From JAHEEL01 sp963700375 (GTDB taxonomy: Bacteria; Actinomycetota; Acidimicrobiia; Spongiisociales; UBA5794), in contig CAVOXF010000006.1 of the NCBI GenBank assembly GCA_963700375.1, forward strand, positions 372,001 to 436,000: a stretch of DNA of 64,000 nucleotides, read 5' to 3'. Below are positions 16,044-25,677 of the stretch, in pieces. The notes below the pieces were generated by a model that saw only the letters and a list, made by a program, of their open reading frames with translations, was not told the DNA's origin and searched no databases. Position 1 is the first letter of the stretch. Each line of letters opens with the position of its first letter. Both the position numbers and the translations under genes were made by a program.

Positions 16044-17438
16044 ATGCAACGCGAACTCGTCAGACACATCCTCGAACGAGAAGACTTCGGAGCCACCGTC
16101 ACCGTGGCAGGATGGGTCAGGACCCGCCGCGACTCCAAAGGTGGGTTCTCGTTCATCGAGCTCACCGACGGTTCGACGATGACCGGGCTTCAGATCATCG
16201 CCGACAACGAACTCACAAACTACGTATCCGATGTCCTCAGCCTCACGATCGGCAGCTCGGCACGGATTACGGGGGTTCTCACCAAGTCGCCCGGCAAGGG
16301 TCAGCGGGTCGAGATCAAGGCCACCGAGGTCGAACCCTTCGGTCTCGCCGACCCCGAGACCTACCCGCTGCAGAAGAAGCGCATTTCGTTCGAGCACCTC
16401 CGCGAGATCGCTCACTTGCGCCCGCGCACGAACACCCTCGGTGCCGTCGCTCGGGTGCGCAGCGCCTTGTCGTACGCCACACACCGATTCTTCCAGGAAC
16501 GGGACTTCCTCTATCTCCACACGCCGCTGATCACCGCGAGCGATGCTGAGGGCGTTGGCGAGATGTTCCGGGTCACAACGCTCGACCCGGCCGCTCCCCC
16601 GCGCACGGACGACGGAGCGGTCGACTACTCGCAAGACTTCTTTGGGAAGTCGGCGTTCCTGACCGTGAGCGGCCAGCTCAACGCCGAGGCCTACGCACTC
16701 GCCGTCGACCGCGTCTACACGTTCGGGCCGACATTTCGTGCAGAGAACTCGAACACCCGGCGCCATCTTGCCGAGTTCTGGATGATTGAACCCGAGATCG
16801 CATTCGCGGACATCAACGATGACAGCGACCTCGCCGAGGACTACGTGAAGTACCTCATCCGATACGTGCTCGACAACAACATGACCGACCTGGAGTTCTT
16901 CAACCAGTGGGTCGACGAGACGCTGCTCGGCACGCTGATGTCGGTCGCCGACAGCAGCTTCGAACGGATCACCTACACGGAAGCGGTCGACCTCTTGGCG
17001 AAGGCGGACGTGTCGTTCGAGTTCCCGGCCGACTGGGGCCAGGACTTGCAGTCCGAGCACGAGCGCTACCTGACCGAGCAGGTGTTCAGGAAGCCGGTGA
17101 TCGTCACCGACTTCCCATTCGAGTTCAAAGCGTTCTACATGCGACGGAACGACGACGGAAAGACCGTCGCCGCCATGGACGTCCTCGTGCCGGGGATCGG
17201 TGAGATCGTCGGCGGGAGCCAACGGGAAGAGCGCCTCGACGTGCTCGTCGACAGCATGCGACTCAAGGGCATGAACGAGGATCACTACTGGTGGTACCTC
17301 GATCTGCGACGATTCGGCAGCGCCCCGCACGCAGGGTTCGGGCTGGGGCTCGAACGCGTGGTTCAGTTCACCACGGGCATGCAGAACATCCGCGACGTCA
17401 TCCCGTTCCCGCGCACGCCCCGCAACGTCGAGTTCTAG
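16044..17438 (+). CDS. asnS: Asparaginyl-tRNA synthetase
   Basis: The ATG at 16044 follows an AAGGAG site and gives 464 residues, the normal bacterial length. The N-terminal anticodon-binding OB fold (VTVAGWVRTRRDSKGGFSFI) is followed by the class II core: motif 1 region FFQERDFLYLHTPLI, motif 2 FGPTFRAENSNTRRHLAEFWMIEPE and motif 3 GFGLGLERVV. The NTRRHLAEFW form of motif 2 and the lack of a long insertion favour AsnRS over AspRS. It charges tRNA-Asn in the cytoplasm. Confidence 0.97.
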   Translation: MQRELVRHILEREDFGATVTVAGWVRTRRDSKGGFSFIELTDGSTMTGLQIIADNELTNYVSDVLSLTIGSSARITGVLTKSPGKGQRVEIKATEVEPFGLADPETYPLQKKRISFEHLREIAHLRPRTNTLGAVARVRSALSYATHRFFQERDFLYLHTPLITASDAEGVGEMFRVTTLDPAAPPRTDDGAVDYSQDFFGKSAFLTVSGQLNAEAYALAVDRVYTFGPTFRAENSNTRRHLAEFWMIEPEIAFADINDDSDLAEDYVKYLIRYVLDNNMTDLEFFNQWVDETLLGTLMSVADSSFERITYTEAVDLLAKADVSFEFPADWGQDLQSEHERYLTEQVFRKPVIVTDFPFEFKAFYMRRNDDGKTVAAMDVLVPGIGEIVGGSQREERLDVLVDSMRLKGMNEDHYWWYLDLRRFGSAPHAGFGLGLERVVQFTTGMQNIRDVIPFPRTPRNVEF

Positions 17439-17459
17439 TCCCCGCGGTCGGCGACGGGT

Positions 17460-18473
17460 TCACGGGGCGGACACGACGTAGTCGTCGGACTCGTCGTCCC
17501 AGAGGAGATCCACATACCCGCTGGCAGCTGCTGCCTTGACGAATTGGAGGAAGCCGGAGTATCCGAGTTTCTTCTCCGAGAAACTGCCGTCCCGTTTGCG
17601 CATTTCGTTCTTCAGGCCCGACAGAGCGACCGGTACGCCGCCCTTGCCGAGAGAAGCGACGGCGTCATTGAGCATACCGAAGCCCGCTTCCTCTCCCCTC
17701 CCGGACTTCGAGAACCGAACGGCCGGATCACCTTGGGAGTCCTCGTAGTCGAGTTCGACTACGCCCTGATCGGCGAGGTGGCGCATGAGTTCGCCGAATG
17801 CGCGGAACCCGTAGTCGGTCTCGGTGAACGTGGGGTCCTTGCGCAGCAGAGCCCGCTTGAGGCTCGAAGCCCGGACGTCGCCGTTCCCGGCCCGGATCAA
17901 TCCGGCGAGCGTGGGGACGATCAAGGCGTCGGGCGACTCGGTGGTCGCCGCGATCGCCTTCTCCTCCTTGGGCCGTTCCTTCTTCGGCTTCCGATCGGGG
18001 ATATCGACTCCGGCAAGGTTCTCGTAGAACAGAAACTCGTCACAGGCGGCAGGAAGCAGTTTCGACGTCGAACCCTTGAGTCCAACACCGACGACCCGCC
18101 GGTTCCGCTCGCGCAGCTTGTGGACGAGGGGCGTGAAGTCCGAGTCGCCGGTGCACAACACGAACATCGTGACGTAGTCGCGTTCGAAAGCGAGTTCGAC
18201 CGCGTCGACCGCCATCTTGATGTCTGCGGCGTTCTTACGGACCGCGCCTTTCCGCTGTGGAATCTCGATCAATTCGATCTGGTTGTCGGTGAGCATCCGA
18301 CGGTCCTTCTCGAAGTAGGTCCAGTCGGCATAGGCGCGGCGAACCACCACACGACCGCGCTCTGCGAGGGCGTCGGCGACAGGCTTGAAATCGAACTCGA
18401 TCCCAAGGTCTTCTCGCGCGCCGATCGCGAGGTTCTCGTAGTCGATGAACAGGCCGATGCGTTCTTCTTCCAT
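17460..18473 (-). CDS. NYN-domain nuclease-like protein with LOTUS/OST-HTH repeats
   Basis: This 337-residue protein has an N-terminal NYN (PIN-like) domain with the expected acidic residues in GLFIDYENLAI, NAADIKMAVDAVELAF and FVLCTGDSDFTPLV. A charged linker follows near residues 160-175. Two OST-HTH/LOTUS-like modules come next (about residues 185-255 and 268-335, each with a helix-turn-helix and a strand such as YGFRAFGELMRHL and LGYSGFLQFVKAA). Eukaryotic relatives couple NYN and LOTUS domains in RNA regulation. The bacterial protein is likely an RNA-binding ribonuclease or RNA regulator; its target is unknown. Confidence 0.88.
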   Translation of the reverse strand: MEEERIGLFIDYENLAIGAREDLGIEFDFKPVADALAERGRVVVRRAYADWTYFEKDRRMLTDNQIELIEIPQRKGAVRKNAADIKMAVDAVELAFERDYVTMFVLCTGDSDFTPLVHKLRERNRRVVGVGLKGSTSKLLPAACDEFLFYENLAGVDIPDRKPKKERPKEEKAIAATTESPDALIVPTLAGLIRAGNGDVRASSLKRALLRKDPTFTETDYGFRAFGELMRHLADQGVVELDYEDSQGDPAVRFSKSGRGEEAGFGMLNDAVASLGKGGVPVALSGLKNEMRKRDGSFSEKKLGYSGFLQFVKAAAASGYVDLLWDDESDDYVVSAP

Positions 18474-18485
18474 GCACGCAGCGTA

Positions 18486-19244
18486 TCAGGCGGCGCGGTC
18501 CGGGGATCTCCACTCCTGGAGCGTGTGCGAGATCCACGCCTGGCAGCGGTCGAGAATCTCAACCGGGGACTCACCTGGGTGACGGAATACCGGCTCGCCG
18601 AAACGCACCCGCACCTTCGTTCCGTAAGGAATCGGGAACATGTTTCGCTGGAAGACCCTCCATGAGCCTTCGATGGCGGTCGGGATGATCGGAAGGCTCG
18701 GTGCAGCCTCCATGATCGCCGCGAGGCCACCGACTCGGAAGTCCCCCAGTTCGCCTGCTCGTGAGCGCGTCCCCTCGGGGAAGATGACGACCGACACATC
18801 TCGTCGCTCGGCCTCGGACGCCATCTCGGCGATCGCCTCCATTGCCTGGTCGCGGTGTTCACGGTCGATGACAGCGTTGCCGCCGTATCTCAGATTGAGC
18901 GACACGCTCGGGAGGCCTCTGGCGAGTTGCTTCTTCGCGACGTACTTCGGATAGTTGCGGGGCAGCAGACCGCCGAAGATCGGCACGTCGTACATCGACT
19001 GGTGGTTCGACACGAAGATGAAGCCGCCGTCCGGAGCGAACCGGTCTCTCCCCTCGGTCTCGACACGGATCCCGGAGATGCGGAACACAGCGACGAGCGT
19101 CTTCTGGAGGCCGGCCATCGCTTTCTCGAATGGGCGTTGTCCGAACGGCAGGGCACACAGGCCGATGAGGTGGAAGACCGCGAGTGTGAGGCCGAAGGCG
19201 GCGACGGTCGGGACCGTGAACAACCAATCTCGAAAACGCTTCAA
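18486..19244 (-). CDS. plsC: 1-acyl-sn-glycerol-3-phosphate acyltransferase
   Basis: The TTG at 19244, which overlaps the hydrolase stop as TTGA, gives 252 residues beginning LKRFRDWLFTV. An N-terminal membrane helix is followed by the acyltransferase blocks: block I FVSNHQSMYDVP with the HX4D catalytic pair, block III VIFPEGTRSR and block IV LPIIPTAIEGS. It makes phosphatidic acid from lysophosphatidic acid at the membrane. It is translationally coupled to an alpha/beta hydrolase gene that may be broken. Confidence 0.9.
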   Translation of the reverse strand: MKRFRDWLFTVPTVAAFGLTLAVFHLIGLCALPFGQRPFEKAMAGLQKTLVAVFRISGIRVETEGRDRFAPDGGFIFVSNHQSMYDVPIFGGLLPRNYPKYVAKKQLARGLPSVSLNLRYGGNAVIDREHRDQAMEAIAEMASEAERRDVSVVIFPEGTRSRAGELGDFRVGGLAAIMEAAPSLPIIPTAIEGSWRVFQRNMFPIPYGTKVRVRFGEPVFRHPGESPVEILDRCQAWISHTLQEWRSPDRAA

Positions 19245-20117
19245 TTCAGGCTCGATTCTCTGCGCAGGAAGAGGATAAGTGCATCGTTGACCTGTTCGGG
19301 CTGCTCCTGTTGGGTCCAATGGCCGCTGCCGGTGATCGGGACCACCTCGAGGTTCGGCACCCATCGTCGCATGCCGTCGGCGAGGGTCGGCGGCAGGATC
19401 GGATCGCGATCAGCGGTGAGCATGAGGGTCGGCTGCGTGATCGGCGCGTTGGCGAGGCTCATGGTGGCCGCGGCATTGGCATCGATGTTGCGATACGGGC
19501 CGAGCGGACCGAAGACACCACCCCGGATGAAGGCCTCCCGATAGACGGCGAAGTCGGTGTCGGTCATGAATCCGGGGTCGGCAGCGATGCCCATGATAGA
19601 CGGCGCGCAACCATGCATCCGGGTCGGAGTCGAAGGCTGCCTCCGTCACGCCGACCTCCTGGAAGCCGAGGACATAGCCGAAACGGTCGGCGAGGTGCTC
19701 CCGGATGACCGCCGTCGACGGAAAGCCGGCGCAGTAACCGCGGTACGGGACGTTGAGGCTGACGACCCTTTCGACCCGATCCGGGTGCAGGAGCGCGGTG
19801 CTCCAGACGACGATGCTGCCCCAGTCGTGCCCCACGAGCGTCGCTCGCTCGATATCGAGCACGTCGAGCAGGCGGACGGCGTCGGCGACCAGGCTGCGCA
19901 GACCGTACGCCTCCACGTCGTCGGGCTTGGAGGAGCCGCCATATCCGCGCTGGTCATAGGCAATCGCCCGGAAACCCGCTGCGGCGAGAGCCGGCACCTG
20001 GTGGCGCCACGAATAGGCGAGTTCGGGAAAACCGTGGATGAAGACGACGGCCTCACCGGCCCCCTCGTCGACGGTCGCGAGGTCCACGCCATTGAGGGCG
20101 TGCATGGTCTGATCCAT
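19241..20117 (-). pseudogene. Alpha/beta hydrolase, epoxide-hydrolase-like, frameshifted
   Basis: The first frame (start at 20117) carries the typical epoxide-hydrolase start: VFIHGFPELAYSWRHQ with the oxyanion-hole HGFP, AYDQRGYGGSSKP, and the nucleophile elbow VGHDWGSIVVW, where Asp is the nucleophile. After residues reading PDAWLRAVYHG, one extra base near 19588-19594 moves the frame. The second frame continues with IAADPGF, the acid-containing LMLTADRDPILPP and the catalytic His in ITGSGHW. With one base removed the protein is complete at about 292 residues. This is either a recent inactivation or an assembly error. Confidence 0.85.
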
Positions 20118-20157
20118 ACCCCGAGGCTAGCGCAGGCAATCAACGGGCTCCATGACG

Positions 20158-20284
20158 CTGCGAACCCAGGGTTCTCCGCTTTCTATTTGGCGCCGACCGC
20201 CCACAGAACGATCGGGGCCACCGCGGCCCTCCATTCCGCGGGCTGTCGGCGCCACATACGGGGTGGAGAACCCTGGGTTCGCAG
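20158..20284. repeat. 127-bp element with 20-bp terminal inverted repeats
   Basis: Perfect 20-bp inverted arms lie at 20158-20177 and 20265-20284, and each arm itself holds the palindrome GAACCC-N-GGGTTC. A second, inner inverted pair (TGGCGCCGAC at 20188-20197 with its complement at 20245-20254) is nested within. The size and structure resemble a MITE-like or palindromic extragenic element. No coding sequence and no obvious target duplication were seen. Confidence 0.6.
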
Positions 20285-20292
20285 ATGAAGAT

Positions 20293-20333
20293 GACCGCTT
20301 CGTGCCGAAGGGGGGACACGGCACGAAGCGGTC
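20293..20333. terminator. 15-bp hairpin downstream of the thioesterase gene
   Basis: A perfect 15-bp stem (20293-20307 with 20319-20333) with an 11-nt purine-rich loop lies between the thioesterase 3' end and the hydrolase start. It is the strongest simple hairpin in the gap and is a plausible rho-independent-like terminator without a T-run, a form often seen in high-GC actinobacteria. The rest of 20334-20589 shows no gene. Confidence 0.5.
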
Positions 20334-20589
20334 GACTTGGACGACCGGCGGTTGGGGCCGATCGGTCGTCCGCAGCCCATCGGACCTGACCGCGGGAGAA
20401 AGAAGGGGGATGCGGCCGCGTCCAATGAACAGTCTGAATTGTGAGGCCCTTCACAGGACGGACGGGCGGAAACATGCCTTCCGAGCTGCTGGGGTTGCCG
20501 ATCCTCGAGAGATCGGCTCCAAGGACCTCATCGGAGGCTACCGACAGGCCCGGATAGCGGCACCAATGTGAGACAGAATCTCCGGGATT

Positions 20590-21066
20590 TCAGCCGGGCG
20601 ATTGCCAGCGATCTTCCGGGATCTCCACGAGGACCGCTGAGCCCTTCGCCGTCACGACTCCGTCCACCGAGAGATCCGTTTCGACGATTGCTTTCCGTCC
20701 CGTGATCTCGACGAGCCGGCCGGTGAGGTGCATCGTTCCAAGCGGCGTCGGCAGCACATAGTCGATCTCGAGATGGGCCGTGACGAACCGCGGCGACGGA
20801 TCGTCACCGACCCTCTTACCGTCGCGCTGCATCGCGAAGATCGCGGCCGAGCCGGTCGAATGGCAGTCGATGATCGAGGCTACGATCCCGCCGTACGCAT
20901 ACCCGGGAACGGCCGTGTGATGGGGCTCCGGCGTGAACTCGGTCACGGTACCGCCGTCATCGGAGCGAGTCTTGATCTGATGCCCGACCTCGTTGAGCCG
21001 ACCACAGCCGTAGCAGTGGGATACGTCCTCTGGATACAGATCCTGGACCGCAATCCCGTCAGCCAT
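20590..21066 (-). CDS. PaaI-type hotdog thioesterase
   Basis: The ATG at 21066 gives 158 residues; the longer frame overlaps the peptidase gene in another frame and is rejected. The protein has the hotdog thioesterase layout. A CYGCG start like that of many PaaI relatives comes first, then HHTAVPGYAYGGIVASIIDCHSTG on the central helix and a strand block ending VVTAKGSAVLVEI. It probably hydrolyses an acyl-CoA. It overlaps the 3' end of the S9 peptidase gene by 8 bases, so the two are translationally coupled. Confidence 0.85.
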   Translation of the reverse strand: MADGIAVQDLYPEDVSHCYGCGRLNEVGHQIKTRSDDGGTVTEFTPEPHHTAVPGYAYGGIVASIIDCHSTGSAAIFAMQRDGKRVGDDPSPRFVTAHLEIDYVLPTPLGTMHLTGRLVEITGRKAIVETDLSVDGVVTAKGSAVLVEIPEDRWQSPG

Positions 21067-22990
21067 CGCTGTGGCCTTCCGCCGACCCGCCACCCAGGTC
21101 GAGGATCGGGATGTCTCCCGAGGGCGTGAATCCGAACACGATTCCGTAGAACGCCAGCTCGGTTTCGAGGCTGTGGATGACATTGGCGGCCTGACGGAAT
21201 CCATGCCCTTCGCCTTCGTATTCGATGTGCACGTGAGGAATGCCGCGGCTCGCGAGCGCCTCGGCGATCACGACCGCTTGACTCGGAGGAACGACCTTGT
21301 CCTCGAGCCCCTGGAACAACGCCACCGGAACGTCGATCTCGTCGACCGAGTGCAGCGGGGATCGCTTGCGCCACACCACGGGGTCGTTGCCGATCAGGCG
21401 CGTCTCGTAGCGTGACTCGAACTTGTGGCTGTCGCCCATCAGCATCTCGATGTCGGCGATGCCGTAGTAGGAAGCACCGGCGGCGAAGCAATCACGGAAG
21501 GCCAGCGCGGCGAGCGTTGTGTACCCACCAGCGCTCCCGCCGCTGATAGCGAGCCGTTCGCCGTCGACCTCGCCGATCGACGCCAAGTACTCCGCGGCTG
21601 CGACCGCATCATCGACGTCGACGACGCCCCACTCCCCTTCGAGCTTCTCGCGGTATTCCCGTCCGAAGCCCGTCGACCCGCGGTAGTTGACATCTACAAC
21701 ACCGAACCCGCGGGACGTCCAGAACATGGTCTCAAGGCTGAATACCGGTGAGACACTCGACGTCGGCCCGCCGTGGATGTGCACGAGCAACGGCGGACGC
21801 TTCCCCGCCGGCCCCTCGAAATCGGGATTCGCGGGCGGGTAGTAGACGGCGTGAGCGGTGTCGCCGCCCGTCGTGGGGAATGCGATGAGACGCGGATCGG
21901 ACCCGTACGCGGCATCGACATGCGAGGGATTCGAGCGGACGACTGATGCCCTACCGGCGTCGGCATCGAACTCGACAAGCGCCGTCGGTCGGTGCGGGTG
22001 TGCGCCGATGAACCAGACTCGGTGATCGCCGTCGGTGATGAGGTGGTGCCCGTAGCTGGAATAGTCGAGATCGGTCCGCACCACCGTGCCGTCGCGGCCG
22101 ATGATCCCGAGGCGTTGCGTCCCGTTCTCTGTGATGACCGCTGCGATCCGACCGTCGGAGAGGAATCCGTACCACGAGGATCCGAACACCCACGCTGGTC
22201 CGGCGAACTCGGCAGCCGTCGAGACGATCGGACTCGTTGTCCCGCCGTCGAAGCGATGAAGGTTCCACCATCCGGTTCGGTCCGAGGCGAAGACGAGGCT
22301 CCCGTCGGTGTCCCACTCGGGCTGAACGACCGACTCGTCGACTCCGCCGGCAACCACACTCCGGTCGGTCGGATCGGCTGCGTCCGCAACGACCAGGCGA
22401 GTCCCGTCCCACGGCATATTGGGGTGGTCCCATTCGACCCAGGCCAGTCGCGTTCCGTCAGGCGAGACCCCCGGCGATGCGTAGAAGTCGCTGCCGGTCG
22501 CGAGAACGCTGCACGTGCCATCGGCGCCGACGGCGACCAATTCGTTGACCGCTTCTCCCTCAGCCGGATGTGTCTCGCGGACGGCTATCAGCGTCCCGTC
22601 CTCCATGCGCACGACGTCCGCGAACCGTACCGAGAGCGGTCGCTCAGGTTCGGCCGTCAGCGGTGCCACTCCCCCACCGCCGTCCGAGCGGTACAGACGT
22701 TGATCCTCGAAGTCCGAGTAGACGAGGACTCCCCCGTCGGCCCGGTATGCACCGCCCCCGTATTCGTGGGCCGTCGTGCGGACGCTCACCGTGTCGGGCA
22801 GCACGTCGCCGACGTCGCCGGACGCGGCGCGGCGCACGAGCGCCGTGCGGCCACCTTCCGACGGGCGCATCTCGAGCCAGTACAAGGACCCCGCGTCGAA
22901 CTGAATATCGGAGAACCGGACGATGCCGGCGACGGTATCCGCGGCCGCGACCGGCGACTCCCACGATCCGAAGGGTGCAATGGTGCTCAT
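21059..22990 (-). CDS. S9 family peptidase (prolyl-oligopeptidase / acylaminoacyl-peptidase type)
   Basis: This 643-residue protein has an N-terminal beta-propeller of repeated WD-like strands and a C-terminal alpha/beta-hydrolase domain. The nucleophile Ser lies in ISGGSAGGYTT, the acid in FQGLEDKVVPP and the His in YEGEGHGF, completing the catalytic triad. The oxyanion-hole region reads LLVHIHGGPTSSVSP. No signal peptide is seen, so it is likely a cytoplasmic peptidase acting on short peptides. It is followed by the coupled thioesterase gene. Confidence 0.93.
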   Translation of the reverse strand: MSTIAPFGSWESPVAAADTVAGIVRFSDIQFDAGSLYWLEMRPSEGGRTALVRRAASGDVGDVLPDTVSVRTTAHEYGGGAYRADGGVLVYSDFEDQRLYRSDGGGGVAPLTAEPERPLSVRFADVVRMEDGTLIAVRETHPAEGEAVNELVAVGADGTCSVLATGSDFYASPGVSPDGTRLAWVEWDHPNMPWDGTRLVVADAADPTDRSVVAGGVDESVVQPEWDTDGSLVFASDRTGWWNLHRFDGGTTSPIVSTAAEFAGPAWVFGSSWYGFLSDGRIAAVITENGTQRLGIIGRDGTVVRTDLDYSSYGHHLITDGDHRVWFIGAHPHRPTALVEFDADAGRASVVRSNPSHVDAAYGSDPRLIAFPTTGGDTAHAVYYPPANPDFEGPAGKRPPLLVHIHGGPTSSVSPVFSLETMFWTSRGFGVVDVNYRGSTGFGREYREKLEGEWGVVDVDDAVAAAEYLASIGEVDGERLAISGGSAGGYTTLAALAFRDCFAAGASYYGIADIEMLMGDSHKFESRYETRLIGNDPVVWRKRSPLHSVDEIDVPVALFQGLEDKVVPPSQAVVIAEALASRGIPHVHIEYEGEGHGFRQAANVIHSLETELAFYGIVFGFTPSGDIPILDLGGGSAEGHSDG

Positions 22991-23006
22991 TGCCGGATGG
23001 TAGGCC

Positions 23007-24746
23007 TCAGCGGTACATCGCCTCGATCTGGTCGCTGAAGTGCTCGCGCACGACCTTCCGCTTCACCTTCATCGTCGGGGTGAGCTCCCCGTGCTCGATC
23101 GAGAGCGGCTCATCGAGGATGACGAACTTCTTCAACTGTCGTACGCGAGCGTTCGAGCCGTTCACCTCGTCGACAGCGGCTTGCACCGAAGCCTGGACTT
23201 CATCCTCGGTCATCCCCTCAGCGGCCTCGGGATCAACCGAGATCAAGGCGGTGAGGAACGGTCGCTGATCACCGATCACCACAACTGTTCCGATCAACGG
23301 GTTCGTCTGGAGGGCCGTTTCGATCAACGACGGCGTCACGTTCTCACCACCGGCGGTGATGATGATGTCCTTCTTGCGGTCGGTGATGAACAGGAACCCG
23401 TCGTCGTCGATTTCGCCGATATCGCCGGACTTGAGCCAACCGTCCTCGGTGAGCGCCTCGGCGGTTGCCTCGGGGTTGTTGAGGTAGCCGAGGAACAGAT
23501 TGGGGCCACGGACGAGGATCTCGCCGTCCTCGCCGATCTTGAGCTCGACGCCGGGGAGCGCCGGCCCGACCGACCCGATGCGATTCCCGTCCGGCTCGTT
23601 GAACGAGCACACGCCGGTGCACTCCGACTGCCCATAGAGCTGCAAGAGCTGCATCCCGAGGCCGGAGAAGAACTCCGCAATCGTCGGCGACAGCGGCGCA
23701 GCAGACGAGAACATGTAGCGGCAGCGATCGAGGCCCATGGCCTCCTTCGCCTTGGAATAGACGAGCTTGTCGAACAGGCCGTACTGCGCGGCGACCAATC
23801 CACCGGGCTGGTCTCCGCGGTCCAACGCGTCAGTGTGTTGGCGCCCCACCGAGAGCGCGCGGTTCGCTATCGCCGCCTTGACGCCGCTGGCTTCACCTAG
23901 CTTCTCCGAAACCGCGGCGTAGAACTTCTCCCACACCCGCGGAACGGCGAAGAACGCCGTCGGGCGGACCTCTTTGAGGGTGTCGGCGAGCCGGAAGATG
24001 TCCGGTTCGAAGTAGATCTTGATGCCCATCACGGCGGGCGCGAGGATCGACACGATCTGTTCGGCGATGTGAGATAGGGGCAGATACGAGACGGCGGAGT
24101 CGGCTGGGCCGAGCTTGATGAATCCCTGAACGGACTCTGGGAGGAACACGAGCGCCTCGTGCGGCAGGACCACGGCCTTCGGCGGACCGGTCGTGCCCGA
24201 GGTGTAGATGAGCACGGCCCCATCACGGGGCCCGAGCGCCGCGAGGCGATCGTCAACGAGGCCCATTTCGACTTCACTACCCGCTCCAATGAACTCGTCC
24301 CACGTCATCACCCCATCCGCGTTGGAGGATGTGCCCGGCATGAGGACGATGTGGTTGAGGGTCGGGATGTCATCGCGAATCGCCAGGATCTTCTCGAGCT
24401 GCGCAGCGTTCTGGACGAGAACGACGGGTGACTGGGAGTGCCCGACAACGTAGGCGCACTCTTCGGGCGAGCTCGTCGGATAGATTCCGGCCGGCATCGC
24501 GCCGACGGCCATCGCAGCCACGTCGAAAATGACCCACTCCGGGGTATTCGTTCCCAGGATCGAGACCGCCGATCCCGACTCGACACCAAGGCCGATCAAT
24601 GCACGCGCTGCGGCCTTGACGTGATCCGCATAGCTCGACCAGCTCGTCGAAACCCATTGGCCATCACTGCGAACCGCATATGCATCATCCGGGCCGCGCT
24701 CGGCCCCGGTCTTGAGAATCTTGTGGGGGATCGTCTCGTACGCCAT
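23007..24746 (-). CDS. Long-chain acyl-CoA synthetase (AMP-binding family)
   Basis: This 579-residue protein contains the AMP-binding signature LIYTSGTTGPPKAVVLPHEA, the QLYGQSECTGVCSF motif, the TGDIG-like block LKSGDIGEIDDDGFLFITDRKKD and a C-terminal Lys in the MKVKRKVV region. The N-terminus and the C-terminal FKxxK-like arrangement resemble FadD15/long-chain synthetases. It activates fatty acids to acyl-CoA using ATP. It is monocistronic here, with about 145 bases free of genes downstream. Confidence 0.93.
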   Translation of the reverse strand: MAYETIPHKILKTGAERGPDDAYAVRSDGQWVSTSWSSYADHVKAAARALIGLGVESGSAVSILGTNTPEWVIFDVAAMAVGAMPAGIYPTSSPEECAYVVGHSQSPVVLVQNAAQLEKILAIRDDIPTLNHIVLMPGTSSNADGVMTWDEFIGAGSEVEMGLVDDRLAALGPRDGAVLIYTSGTTGPPKAVVLPHEALVFLPESVQGFIKLGPADSAVSYLPLSHIAEQIVSILAPAVMGIKIYFEPDIFRLADTLKEVRPTAFFAVPRVWEKFYAAVSEKLGEASGVKAAIANRALSVGRQHTDALDRGDQPGGLVAAQYGLFDKLVYSKAKEAMGLDRCRYMFSSAAPLSPTIAEFFSGLGMQLLQLYGQSECTGVCSFNEPDGNRIGSVGPALPGVELKIGEDGEILVRGPNLFLGYLNNPEATAEALTEDGWLKSGDIGEIDDDGFLFITDRKKDIIITAGGENVTPSLIETALQTNPLIGTVVVIGDQRPFLTALISVDPEAAEGMTEDEVQASVQAAVDEVNGSNARVRQLKKFVILDEPLSIEHGELTPTMKVKRKVVREHFSDQIEAMYR

Positions 24747-24891
24747 GGCGACTCCTCTTCACACCGCGGACACGTGACGTCAATCTACGCTGTACCGCAG
24801 GTGCATGTCGCCGAAATGCCGGGTTTTCCTCCAGTCGAACCCGCCTCAGCGAGCCTGGCACACCATCCGGGCCGCCCGCGGGACGCCGTAC

Positions 24892-25677
24892 CTATAGCTC
24901 GGTCCGGTTCCACATCCAGTAGGCGACGACGGTGAAGACGACACACGCGAGGCTCGTCGTCACGATGGCGCCGTACGACGGTACGGGGAGCCCCGAGATG
25001 ATCGCACCGACAACGCTCGTCTCCTCCCCGTCGATCGGAACGACGAGGGACCACGGCAAGAGCGCCAGCAGACCGGGCAGGCTTCCCAACAACTGCTGGC
25101 CGAACGCGAACGCGAGAGGGATCGCGATGACCGGCCCTGCCGAGTCGAAGACGGTTCCGAGCATGAGCGTGAGTGCGAGATAGAAGAGGAGATTGAGCGC
25201 TGCAACCGCTGCTCCGGCAGCGAACCGTGGGATCGAGACCTCGATGCCCGCGAGAGCCAATTGGATGAGCAGGGCTGCCGATGGGATCGCGATCATCGTG
25301 GCAACCACGCCAACCGCATTCGGTACGAGTTTGGCCGTCAGGAAGGCCTGCCTGGAGACCGGTTTGGACAGGACCCAGGCCGCGGTGCCGCTGCGCTTCT
25401 CGCCGACGACCACCTCCTGCATGAGGATGGCGACGGCGATCGCAGCAAACATCGTCATCACGCCGTACAGGGTGAAGACATCAAGTCCGTCTGAAGCATC
25501 ACTCCAAATGACCACGGCGAGGGATCCGTTGATCACCAGTGTCCAGAGCAAGGACTGCACCCACCAGTTGTTCGTCCGCCACCACGAGCCGAACGCTGCT
25601 CCCATCAGGTTGGACAGACCGCTGCGCCACCCACTCTGGCCGACCCGATCGAGGCCGGTCACACCCGTGTCAGACAT
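24892..25677 (-). CDS. ABC transporter permease (ABC-2 type)
   Basis: The ATG at 25677 overlaps the stop of the upstream ATPase by 8 bases. The 261-residue product has about six membrane helices and no substrate-binding domain. The cytoplasmic segment EVVVGEKRSGTAAWVLSKPVSRQAFLTAK is characteristic of ABC-2 permeases that pair with NatA-like ATPases. It forms an export system with the neighbouring ATPase; the exported substrate is unknown. Confidence 0.88.
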   Translation of the reverse strand: MSDTGVTGLDRVGQSGWRSGLSNLMGAAFGSWWRTNNWWVQSLLWTLVINGSLAVVIWSDASDGLDVFTLYGVMTMFAAIAVAILMQEVVVGEKRSGTAAWVLSKPVSRQAFLTAKLVPNAVGVVATMIAIPSAALLIQLALAGIEVSIPRFAAGAAVAALNLLFYLALTLMLGTVFDSAGPVIAIPLAFAFGQQLLGSLPGLLALLPWSLVVPIDGEETSVVGAIISGLPVPSYGAIVTTSLACVVFTVVAYWMWNRTEL

